A stretch of 34,397 bases of DNA, taken from the NCBI GenBank assembly GCA_947303855.1, contig CAMYZO010000031.1, positions 1 through 34,397 on the forward strand, given 5' to 3'. The notes below the pieces were generated by a model. It was not told the origin of the DNA, did no database searches, and saw only the letters and a program-made list of their open reading frames with translations. Shown one piece after another: positions 23,942 to 31,726 of the stretch. Within the stretch, counting starts at the first letter, position 1. Each line of letters starts with the position of its first letter. This DNA comes from an uncultured Prevotellaceae bacterium. Lineage in GTDB: Bacteria; Bacteroidota; Bacteroidia; Bacteroidales; Bacteroidaceae. A program made the translations under genes and the position numbers.

Positions 23942-25668
23942 TTAGTTCTGTCTTGAATTTCCACGATTGCTGGGTAGTGTTCTTTATAGACATGTCTATA
24001 AACAACGTATTGTTCATTTTCTGAGGGCTGTTCCATTCCCAATTCTTCGACAGTCTTAAACATTGGTCCATTCAGGGATGTTTTTTTATAATGGAAATAA
24101 ACATGTCCGCCATATTTATCGGCTAAGCAATTTACGACTGACGGCTCGATTTTTTTGTTGGCGACTCGACATGAAATAACAAAATCTGTAATATGTGCAC
24201 CGTCTTCTTTCTTTTCAACAATCATAAAGCCAACAATACCATAATCACCGAACTTGTCGGAAGAATTCAATACATAGCTATCGTGATCAACTGATGCTAC
24301 AATGTCGCAAACTTCATCAAGCGAAAGTCTTCTACCAGAAGAGTTGAGCTGGTTTGTTCGCTGTAACAGTTCATAACATCTCATGATATTATCTTCTGTT
24401 GGTGTTGACAATTGAACCTTTATATTACAGCTTTTAAGAAAATCGTCAATATCACCATCCCATGCTTCTTCTTCTATTTTCAACGATTCTAACATTTTAT
24501 AAGTATTGCGTCTGCTCTTGGAATCTTCCGTAACAACCACATTAAATCGCTTACACTTGGAAAACTCCATCATTTCTGAAGGGTCTATACATGTCAAGCT
24601 TGGATGTACAAGTGATACTTCATTCCGCTCAAATGGATTATCATCTACAAATACAATAGTATTGGGATTGATGTTCATCTGGCGGATGGTCTTGGATATG
24701 TTTATGCTCTTCGGATCCCAATTAACTTTCTTGAAGACAAAATAGTCATCGATTCCGAATTCTCTCAGTTTTGCATTCACCTCTTCCTGATTGTTCTTTG
24801 AGACAATACTGTTGATAATACCACAACTGTCCAAATGCTTAATCAAGTCCACAAATTCCTGCTTAGGTTTAACCTGTTTGTCTTCTATCAACACCCCTTT
24901 CCATAAGGTATTGTCTAAATCCCATATCACACATTTGATTTTCTTTCCTTGTGTGATGTCAGTAGGCACAAGTTGCAGTTGCTCAAATGCCAATATCACA
25001 TGTTGCTCTGCATTCGCAGGGTGGATATTGATAAAAAACAATGTGTCCTTATCCTCATAAGCAGGAATTGGTACGCTGAATATTGTTTTACCCAAAGGGA
25101 TATTAACAGCTTCACGAAAAAGTAACTTGGATGGGCTTTTAACATCTATCAGCAATGTCAATTGCTGGTCTTTGTTCTGTACCATTCCATATAACGAAAG
25201 TCGTTCCTGTTTCTTGCTGTTCCGAATAAGATAGTTGATATATTTCTGACGGTAACTGAACCATCCGTCGTAAATGAATTTAGACACATTGTAAACCGGA
25301 ATCCATCTTGCCAGTCTATCAAAGAAATACCCTAACCATGTGATAAAGGTATATGCCTGGGCGTATTGATTCCCGGTTAATGTTGATACCTTGAGTTGAG
25401 ACTCCAATTTGGCCCATGTGCGGAACTCCACTTTTGTCCATAGCTGTTTGTCCTCTATTACAGGCATAATTCCTTTCGCAATCCTCACACAATTACCATC
25501 TTTTCGCCTTTGATACCTCGGACAGGTGCCATAGCATTTCGGGGCAGCGCACTCCACACAATGCTCTGTCCACAAAAGTGGTACACATTCCTTTTCCTGC
25601 TGATATTTCTTTCGGATATATCGGCCAACATGTGAAATCCTTTCATTTGAATAGATAAACTCGAACAT
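23932..25668 (-). CDS. FkbH-like HAD-IIIC protein with N-terminal Cys cluster and GNAT-like C-terminus
   Basis: 578 residues. The N-terminus has a cysteine cluster C37-x2-C40-x4-C45-x3-C49 plus C28 and C60, suggesting a metal site. A middle region (90-235) is of unclear fold. Then the HAD-IIIC domain follows: IWDLDNTLW with Asp250 and Asp252, SKNNQEEV (motif II) and VFVDDNPFERNEV (motif IV). Residues 400-560 resemble a GNAT-type domain (GDYGIVGFMIVEK). FkbH proteins load glyceryl units from 1,3-bisphosphoglycerate onto carrier proteins in secondary metabolism. In surface-polysaccharide clusters homologues may modify sugars, but the substrate here is unknown and no acyl carrier gene is nearby. 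It starts two bases after the stop of the deacetylase gene and overlaps the acyltransferase by ten bases, so the three form one operon. Confidence 0.8.
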   Translation of the reverse strand: MFEFIYSNERISHVGRYIRKKYQQEKECVPLLWTEHCVECAAPKCYGTCPRYQRRKDGNCVRIAKGIMPVIEDKQLWTKVEFRTWAKLESQLKVSTLTGNQYAQAYTFITWLGYFFDRLARWIPVYNVSKFIYDGWFSYRQKYINYLIRNSKKQERLSLYGMVQNKDQQLTLLIDVKSPSKLLFREAVNIPLGKTIFSVPIPAYEDKDTLFFINIHPANAEQHVILAFEQLQLVPTDITQGKKIKCVIWDLDNTLWKGVLIEDKQVKPKQEFVDLIKHLDSCGIINSIVSKNNQEEVNAKLREFGIDDYFVFKKVNWDPKSINISKTIRQMNINPNTIVFVDDNPFERNEVSLVHPSLTCIDPSEMMEFSKCKRFNVVVTEDSKSRRNTYKMLESLKIEEEAWDGDIDDFLKSCNIKVQLSTPTEDNIMRCYELLQRTNQLNSSGRRLSLDEVCDIVASVDHDSYVLNSSDKFGDYGIVGFMIVEKKEDGAHITDFVISCRVANKKIEPSVVNCLADKYGGHVYFHYKKTSLNGPMFKTVEELGMEQPSENEQYVVYRHVYKEHYPAIVEIQDRTKWL

Positions 25669-25670
25669 CC

Positions 25671-26465
25671 TTATTTCCTTGTTTTCAATAATTCATATGC
25701 TTTCTGCGATGTAACAACTTCCATTTGCTCCTGCTGCTGCATCACAGATAAGTAATGGCAGAAGCTTTCGAACTTAGACTTCTCATAGTCCCAGTTATCA
25801 CGAACCATTCCATCTTCTACTATACTATGCAGCATCAGAATGCACACTTTTTTATGCTTAATTGCATAGGATATAAGGGCTTTTAGCTGGGAGACAGATA
25901 TGGAAGACAACACAGGTACACTGTACACGATACCATCTTCAACCGTGTCCATCAAAGTATCTTGATAAGCCAGACGATACAACATGGGAAATGATAGAAC
26001 CCGGCTAACCTTCCTGATAAATGTCTTGATATGCCGATTGGACAGATAACGTAAGGACAACCTGATATACTCAATACCATAATCAGAAAGTTCCTGTTTA
26101 TGTTCATGATAATAACTCATATCCAATCCTGTCCCAGGACTCGCAAAGCCATTAATTGCACCTTCTGGAGCATTTAGATGATATTTTAACTCCGTAATAC
26201 CTTGAGCAATATCTTCAACGGTATTCATATGCCAATAGCCATGACCTGCAATTTCCAAATGATGGTCATGGAAGAGTTCTGTAACCATTTGCATGTTCAT
26301 CGGATCAGCATAGGTCAGACGACCTTTCTGAAACTTGCCTTCTACATAACCCGTCGTAATATTAAAAGTAGCAGGTAGCTGATACTTCTTTAAAATAGGA
26401 TAGGCGATGGTATAATTATCTATACGACCATCATCAAAACTAAAACAGACATATGCTTTCTGCAT
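25671..26465 (-). CDS. Polysaccharide deacetylase (NodB-like, carbohydrate esterase 4 family)
   Basis: 264 residues without a signal peptide. The NodB motifs are present: CFSFDDG with catalytic Asp11 and metal Asp12, metal histidines in GHGYWH (His75, His79) and the FASPGTG segment with the conserved Pro/Gly. The enzyme should remove N- or O-acetyl groups from sugar residues of a glycan or glycolipid precursor in the cytoplasm. It is the first gene of the three-gene polysaccharide set. A promoter 400 bases upstream (26877-26907) would give it a long leader that includes a decayed small ORF. Confidence 0.88.
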   Translation of the reverse strand: MQKAYVCFSFDDGRIDNYTIAYPILKKYQLPATFNITTGYVEGKFQKGRLTYADPMNMQMVTELFHDHHLEIAGHGYWHMNTVEDIAQGITELKYHLNAPEGAINGFASPGTGLDMSYYHEHKQELSDYGIEYIRLSLRYLSNRHIKTFIRKVSRVLSFPMLYRLAYQDTLMDTVEDGIVYSVPVLSSISVSQLKALISYAIKHKKVCILMLHSIVEDGMVRDNWDYEKSKFESFCHYLSVMQQQEQMEVVTSQKAYELLKTRK

Positions 26466-26529
26466 AGGTTATCATTATATCTTCCTGACAGATACCCTAT
26501 GTCAGATTAATTATCCTAATCTCTGATTA

Positions 26530-26839
26530 TTACATAAAGAAAAGCGGGGTATCTGGCCTCTGCCTGTTCGTCGTTAAGGTCCTAGGAAAACCTGTAGAAT
26601 GAACAGAGCAGAATTTGACACCCACGCCGTTGGTATATATAGTGCGCCCCATAAAGGTGTGCGTGACGACATGGTTAGCCGTCGGCACACCGACGGGGCG
26701 GTATATACCTACCCGTAGTATCCACCTCTGCATTGCCTTTGATTCTACGTTTGAATTTCCTAGGTTCTAACGACCAAAAACAAAGCGTTAGCAAACACTT
26801 CTCAATATGTAGTGCTCCCTCCCTATAGCCGCTCCGCAT
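26530..26839 (-). pseudogene. Decayed right copy of the small-ORF element, in the leader of the deacetylase operon
   Basis: From the ATG at 26839 the frame gives HIEKCLLTLCFWSLEPRKFK and later KGNAEVDTTGRYIP, then stops at 26675. The homologous continuation (GRTIYTNGVGVKFCSV and TPLFFM) lies in another frame, open from 26733 to 26530. This matches the order of the 118-residue ORF at 22865-23221 with a frameshift between. Shared DNA blocks include AAATTCAAAC and GGCGTGGG. It may now work only as an RNA leader. A 6-bp hairpin (CTGACA/TGTCAG, 26485-26505) lies between it and the deacetylase. Confidence 0.55.
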
Positions 26840-26876
26840 CCTTAAGAGGATTTGGCTCAGCGTGAGTTAGCGCCTG

Positions 26877-26907
26877 CAAAAGTACAAAATTTATGCGAAC
26901 AAACCAA
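26877..26907 (-). promoter_or_regulatory. Promoter of the right small-ORF element and polysaccharide operon
   Basis: On the minus strand TTG (26905-26907), 20 bases, TACTTTTG (26877-26884), the ideal Bacteroidota spacing. It is the only good promoter seen for the deacetylase operon, 412 bases ahead of its ATG. Confidence 0.7.
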
Positions 26908-27372
26908 AAATGCGAACCTAATTCTGTTTATATTTGCGTATAAAAGCAGTTTTCAGGCAAAAGGTTTGCATTTCATTTGCCGCATTCATGTCTCCTGAAC
27001 ATCGTGTGCTGGGAGTCGCCCGTATTCCAGATGGGCTGTATTTTCCTTACCTCCTCACTCTCTGCGGCCTTTTCAGGCCTGCTCTATCATGCTACTGGTG
27101 TCGATGTACGTCATGGTAGACTGTATGCACCTGTGCCCCATCGTCCGCCCTACACTGTAACAATGCAGGACGAAGCGTGACGAATGGCTGAAGCATAAAG
27201 GACTGACAAACTAACCGAGGAGGTCGGACGGACGAAAATTCCGCCCGACTGCTTTCTTTCATGAGCATGGGAAGGGGCGAGAAAGAAAGAAGCAAAGAAA
27301 CCCGTGTTTCCTTCTTGCTAAAGGCTACATTGATAAAAATTGGGGATTTTGGAATATTTGGTGCTATAAAAT
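26908..27372. other. Gene-free stretch, probable mobile-element debris
   Basis: No credible gene on either strand; the open frames of 60-67 codons lack recognisable motifs. TATATTTG at 26929-26936 is a plus-strand -7 box, divergent from the operon promoter, without a matching TTG. A GC-rich part (27205-27310) has short inverted pieces such as GGCGAGAAAGAAAG against CTTTCTTTC. The tone of the sequence resembles intergenic DNA beside mobilisation genes of Bacteroides conjugative elements (from memory, weak). Confidence 0.35.
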
Positions 27373-27403
27373 TTGGGGATTCTGGAAATCTTACTTAATT
27401 TTG
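27373..27403 (+). promoter_or_regulatory. Promoter of the gutted DUF4143 ATPase
   Basis: TTG (27373-27375), 20 bases, TAATTTTG (27396-27403), with the ATG 22 bases later. The promoter is intact although the gene is not. Confidence 0.7.
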
Positions 27404-27424
27404 CACCCAAAACATAGATATATT

Positions 27425-27668
27425 ATGTCAGATATAAGGATTTTCAAACGGAAGATATACGACCGGATGCTCCAATGGAAGCAGGAGCGTGACGGCAAGA
27501 CGGCACTTTTGGTCAAGGGTGCCCGACGGGTAGGCAAGTCCACCATTGTGGAAGAGTTTGCACGTCAGGAGTAATCGAATCAGCAACCGTTACCTTATTT
27601 ATACCAAAGACCTTAGGAAAGACGAGGCAACAACACTCCTGCCAGTATTCATGACCATTTTCCTATAG
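27425..27668 (+). pseudogene. Internally deleted AAA ATPase (DUF4143 / AAA_14 type)
   Basis: The first 49 codons (MSDIRIFKRKIYDRML..., Walker A VKGARRVGKST) match the start of ATP-binding proteins with a C-terminal DUF4143 domain. A stop follows at 27572. A few bases later, in another frame, comes NRYLIYTKDLRKDEA and LPVFMTIFL before a stop at 27666, which matches the typical last residues of the same family. So about 350 central codons are lost and only the two ends remain. Confidence 0.7.
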
Positions 27669-27697
27669 TAGATACCGCTTTTGGTAGTTTTTTTTCG

Positions 27698-27705
27698 TAA
27701 CTTTG
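27698..27705 (+). promoter_or_regulatory. -7 box immediately before the helicase start
   Basis: TAACTTTG ends five bases before the ATG at 27711. If it is used, transcription starts at or next to the start codon and the mRNA is almost leaderless. Confidence 0.55.
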
Positions 27706-27710
27706 CACTC

Positions 27711-30700
27711 ATGACAGTAGAGGAATTGTTTGGACGCTGCCAGGAATTGGCCGAACAGGAGCCTTCGGTGGCAGCCAACCGTTTTATGCATGAGACACTG
27801 GTGCTGTGCTGCGCCGAGGGGCTAAGGGCTGTGGGCACTGGCTTCGGTAACTTGTTTTCGCAGGTGGACTATCTGTGTAAGCACTGCGGCATGCGGACGG
27901 CAGAGCGTATGGCGGTGCAGCAGATGCGCCGGCGCTCAAACCATGTGGAGGTGTCCGACCGTCAGCAGTGGATGCAGGATGTCAGGACGCTGGCGCTGTT
28001 TGTGTCGGCAGTCTTCAAGGCAGACATCCCGGACAGTCTGGTACGCCTCATCCCGCACCATTCCGATTCCCAGCAGGCTGTGCCGACGGTGAATGCCCGC
28101 TATCTGCGCTGCATCGTCAGCGAGTGGGACGAGCGGCTGATACAGGCAGAGACGGCTGACGGCAGTCCTATAGCCATAGACTATTCGGAACATGCGTACC
28201 TGAAGAAGATGCTGCGGCAGGGCTTGCAGCTGAACCTCCTGGACTGCCATCTGACACAGGAGACGGTGACACCGGGACTGGTGGTCGTGGAGCCCGACTT
28301 CCTGGTGGACATCTCGGCCGTGGCCCGCTGTTTTCAGGCGGAGTACGGTCACCACCCGCTGCTCTATACCATTGAACGGCTGAAGCCCCGCGCCAACACA
28401 CAGGCGATACTCTTAGGAAATTTTGCCGGAGCGGCACTCGACGACATCATCAATAGCACTGCCTATGACGAGAGCGTCACAATCAACCGCTTCTTCCGGG
28501 AGCAGGCCCTGCAGTTTACGACCTGTGACGACTTCGACGCCACGCGCTTCATGACCGATGCCCGGCAGCAGTCGGCCAATATCAAGGAGGCGGTGGCGGC
28601 ACTGTTTGACAAGGACTACGACCGCCGGAAAGCCCTGCTGGAACCGTCGTTCGTCTGCGAGCGCTTGGGGCTGCAGGGACGTGTCGACCTGATGACCAGC
28701 GACATGCGGCTGCTGGTGGAGCAGAAGTCGGGCAAGAACTACGGCATAGAGCGCGGTGCTACAACCTATCATAAGGAAGACCACTACGTGCAGCTGCTGC
28801 TCTACTACGGCATCCTGCGCTATAACTTCGGACGGACGGACACGCAGGTGGACATCCGCCTGCTCTATTCACGCTATCCGGCCGCCAAAGGTCTGCTCTA
28901 CGTCAACTTCTACCGCGAGCTGTTCCGCGAGGCCATCCGTCTGCGCAACCAGATAGTGGCCACGGAGATGCTGATGGCCCGCGAGGGCTTCGGCCGCGTG
29001 CTGCCCCTGCTGAGGCCAGATGTCGTCTACCACGGTGTCAAGACCGATGACTTCTTCAAGCGCTATATGGAGCCGCCACTCCGGGCCCTTGCCGGTCAGC
29101 TGGCTGCCGCAACACCCCTTGAGCAGGCCTACTTTGAACGGATGATGACCTTCGTCTATAGCGAACAGCTGTTGCAGAAGGTGGGACGGCAGGAAGGACA
29201 GGGCGGAGCCTCCAGCGACCTGTGGAACATGCCGCTGACGGAGAAGATGGAGACGGGCAACATCATCCTCTCAGGCCAGTTCTCGCCAACGCTGAACTTC
29301 CGCCGGGGCGACATGGTCTATCTCTACAACTACGACGGCGAGGAACCCGATGCACGGCATGCCATATTATATAAAGGTACGCTCGAAGCGGTAGGCCCTG
29401 AGGGTGTCAGCGTGAAACTGAACGAAGGCGTGAGTGCCGACGAGGTGATGAGTCAGGGGCAGTGGGCCATAGAGCATGCCGGCAGCGACCTGAACACCAC
29501 AAGTGCCGTGAAGAGCCTCTACCAGTTTGTGACCGCTAATATCGACAGGAAGGCACTGCTGCTGGGGCAGCGTCCGCCGCGCCGTGACGAAACGCTCTGC
29601 CTGTCACGCAGTTATAACCCCAACTATGATGACATGCTGCTGCGCGCTAAGCAGTCTCGCGACTACTACCTGCTGGTGGGTCCGCCGGGAACGGGCAAGA
29701 CCTCGATGGCACTCCGCTACATGGTGGAAGAGGCTGAGGGCGACCTGCTGCTGATGAGCTATACGAACAGGGCCGTGGACGAAATATGCGGCATGCTCGA
29801 CGAGGCCGGGCGCGACTACCTGCGCATAGGCAACGAGACGTCATGCCATCCGAGGTTCAAGGGCCATCTGTTAGACAGCAGGCTCGGCGCCAAACCGAAG
29901 CTCAACGACATCCGGCGCCTGATTGCCGAGATGCCCATCATCGTCGGCACCACGTCGATGCTGCAGGCACGTCCGTATATCTTCCAGCTGAAACATTTCT
30001 CACTCTGCATCGTCGACGAGGCTTCACAGATTCTGGAGCCGGGACTCGTAGGACTGCTCAGCAGTCCCCGCATCAGCCGCTTCATCCTTGTAGGCGACCA
30101 TAAGCAACTGCCTGCCGTGGTGCAGCAGACGGAGCAGGAGTCGGCGGTGAACGACCCGCTGCTGACGGCTATCGGCATCACCAACTGCCGGCGCTCTCTC
30201 TTTGAAAGGCTGCTGGGCTGGGAGCAGCACTGCGGACGCACGCAGTTTACGGGCATCCTGCGCAAACAGGGCCGCATGCACCCCGACATTGCAGCCTTCC
30301 CCAACGAGATGTTCTACCGCCGCGAACAGTTAGAGCCGGTGCCGCTGGAACACCAGCTGGACACGTCGCTGCACTATGACCTGCCGTCGCAGGACAGCCT
30401 TGATGACGACCTGAAGCAGCTGCGTGTGCTCTTCCTGCATGTCAGCAAGCCCAAGAGTACGCAATTCTCTGACAAGGTGAACCCTGCCGAGGCACGGCTT
30501 GTGGCCGACCTGCTGCGCCGCATCTACCGCTTTTATGGTAACCGTTTCGACGGGCAGAAGACGGTCGGTGTGATTGTGCCCTACCGCAACCAGATAACCA
30601 TGATACGCGAGGAGATAGCACGCCTTGACCTGCCGGCACTCAGCGACATCACCATCGACACCGTTGAACGCTATCAGGGGTCGCAGCGCGATGTCATCAT

Positions 30701-30905
30701 CTACTCGTTCACCGTCAGCCGTCCCTACCAGTTGGACTTCCTGACATCGAACTGCTTTGAGGAGGACGGATGCGTGATTGACCGCAAGTTGAACGTGGCC
30801 TTGACGCGGGCACGCAAGCAACTGCTGATGACCGGAAACGCAGAAATTCTACGACAAAACCGCATTTTTGCACAGCTGATTGCACGCTATCAGAAAAAAA
30901 TGTAG
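27711..30905 (+). CDS. Dna2-like nuclease-helicase (superfamily I, Upf1/Dna2 type)
   Basis: 1064 residues from the ATG at 27711; an earlier TTG at 27681 in the same frame would overlap the -7 box and is less likely. The N-terminal half carries a Cas4/RecB-type PD-(D/E)XK pattern, GRVDLMTSDMRLLVEQKSGK (about residues 323-343). The helicase domains follow: Walker A GPPGTGKTS (about 657), YTNRAVDEI (motif Ia), Walker B LCIVDEASQI (about 766), GDHKQLPAVV (motif III), IDTVERYQGSQRDV (motif V) and LNVALTRARKQL (motif VI, about 1027). Such proteins process DNA ends or replication intermediates. The gene stands alone and is GC-rich like the core genome, so it probably marks the right edge of the accessory block. 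Confidence 0.88.
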   Translation: MTVEELFGRCQELAEQEPSVAANRFMHETLVLCCAEGLRAVGTGFGNLFSQVDYLCKHCGMRTAERMAVQQMRRRSNHVEVSDRQQWMQDVRTLALFVSAVFKADIPDSLVRLIPHHSDSQQAVPTVNARYLRCIVSEWDERLIQAETADGSPIAIDYSEHAYLKKMLRQGLQLNLLDCHLTQETVTPGLVVVEPDFLVDISAVARCFQAEYGHHPLLYTIERLKPRANTQAILLGNFAGAALDDIINSTAYDESVTINRFFREQALQFTTCDDFDATRFMTDARQQSANIKEAVAALFDKDYDRRKALLEPSFVCERLGLQGRVDLMTSDMRLLVEQKSGKNYGIERGATTYHKEDHYVQLLLYYGILRYNFGRTDTQVDIRLLYSRYPAAKGLLYVNFYRELFREAIRLRNQIVATEMLMAREGFGRVLPLLRPDVVYHGVKTDDFFKRYMEPPLRALAGQLAAATPLEQAYFERMMTFVYSEQLLQKVGRQEGQGGASSDLWNMPLTEKMETGNIILSGQFSPTLNFRRGDMVYLYNYDGEEPDARHAILYKGTLEAVGPEGVSVKLNEGVSADEVMSQGQWAIEHAGSDLNTTSAVKSLYQFVTANIDRKALLLGQRPPRRDETLCLSRSYNPNYDDMLLRAKQSRDYYLLVGPPGTGKTSMALRYMVEEAEGDLLLMSYTNRAVDEICGMLDEAGRDYLRIGNETSCHPRFKGHLLDSRLGAKPKLNDIRRLIAEMPIIVGTTSMLQARPYIFQLKHFSLCIVDEASQILEPGLVGLLSSPRISRFILVGDHKQLPAVVQQTEQESAVNDPLLTAIGITNCRRSLFERLLGWEQHCGRTQFTGILRKQGRMHPDIAAFPNEMFYRREQLEPVPLEHQLDTSLHYDLPSQDSLDDDLKQLRVLFLHVSKPKSTQFSDKVNPAEARLVADLLRRIYRFYGNRFDGQKTVGVIVPYRNQITMIREEIARLDLPALSDITIDTVERYQGSQRDVIIYSFTVSRPYQLDFLTSNCFEEDGCVIDRKLNVALTRARKQLLMTGNAEILRQNRIFAQLIARYQKKM

Positions 30906-30913
30906 TAACTTTG
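30906..30913 (+). promoter_or_regulatory. -7 box for the ABC ATPase-cobD pair
   Basis: TAACTTTG starts at the base after the helicase stop codon, 21 bases before the ABC ATPase ATG at 30935. The nearest TTG upstream is 23 bases away, a little long. Confidence 0.5.
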
Positions 30914-30934
30914 CGGCCATACTCAGAAAGACTT

Positions 30935-31726
30935 ATGGAGCGAGAAGACGTAGAACTGCGGCAACTGACCATTGGCTATCAGACCAAGAACCATGTCAAG
31001 ACGGTGGCAGAAGGCATCAACGCTACGATCAGACGGGGACAGCTGACCTGCCTGTTAGGAGCCAACGGCGTGGGCAAGTCTACCCTGCTGCGCACGCTCT
31101 CAGCCTTCCAGCCTAAACTCAGCGGCAGCATCTTCTTGGCCGGACGCGAGATTGACGACTACACTGCGGCTGAGTTGAGTCGGATGATAGGCGTGGTGCT
31201 GACGGAGAAGCCCGACGTCAGGAACATGACCGTCAGCGAGCTGGTGAGCCTGGGACGCTCGCCCTATACGGGCTTTTGGGGAACCTGCTCCAAGGAGGAT
31301 ATGACCATCGTCCAAGATGCCTTGCGGCAGGTAGGCGTGAGCGCCTTGGCCGAGAGACTCATTGACACACTCTCTGACGGCGAGCGGCAGAAGGTGATGA
31401 TAGCCAAGGCGTTGGCACAGCAGACACCCGTCGTCTACTTAGACGAGCCTACGGCCTTTCTCGACTTCCCCAGCAAGGTAGAGGTGATGCTGCTGCTGCG
31501 GCACATCTGCCAGGAGTCAGGAAAAACCATCTTCCTTTCTACCCATGACCTGGAGTTAGCACTGCAGATTGCCGACTGCCTGTGGCTGATGGACCGCAGT
31601 GAGGGACTCAGCATCGGCACGCCTAAGGAACTGGCCGACCGTGGTGTCCTGAGCCGCTTTGTTGAGCGGCGCGGCATCAGTTTCGACCGTCGTACACTAA
31701 CGATTAAAATTGACAGGACGGCATGA
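30935..31726 (+). CDS. ABC transporter ATPase of the BtuD/FecE type
   Basis: 263 residues. Walker A is GANGVGKST (42-50), the Q-loop lies near VVLTEKPDVRNM, the signature is LSDGERQKVMIAKALA, Walker B is VVYLDEPTAFLD, and the H-loop is STHDLELA. The ATG at 30935 was preferred over an in-frame TTG at 30911, which overlaps the -7 box. It most resembles ATPases that drive import of cobalamin, haem or iron-siderophores. No permease or binding-protein gene is in view, so its membrane partner must be encoded elsewhere. The ATGA overlap with the next gene couples it to the CobD-like enzyme and points to corrinoid uptake (inference). Confidence 0.85.
   Translation: MEREDVELRQLTIGYQTKNHVKTVAEGINATIRRGQLTCLLGANGVGKSTLLRTLSAFQPKLSGSIFLAGREIDDYTAAELSRMIGVVLTEKPDVRNMTVSELVSLGRSPYTGFWGTCSKEDMTIVQDALRQVGVSALAERLIDTLSDGERQKVMIAKALAQQTPVVYLDEPTAFLDFPSKVEVMLLLRHICQESGKTIFLSTHDLELALQIADCLWLMDRSEGLSIGTPKELADRGVLSRFVERRGISFDRRTLTIKIDRTA

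Noticed and set aside
26934..27295. Short ORFs of 61-67 codons between the polysaccharide operon and the ATPase remnant
   Set aside because: No recognisable motif or ribosome site, and they overlap each other on opposite strands; treated as debris.
30300..30940. A cobalamin riboswitch ahead of the BtuD-cobD pair
   Set aside because: The upstream 600 bases are helicase coding sequence with no recognisable B12 box, and the promoter leaves a leader of only about 15-20 bases.
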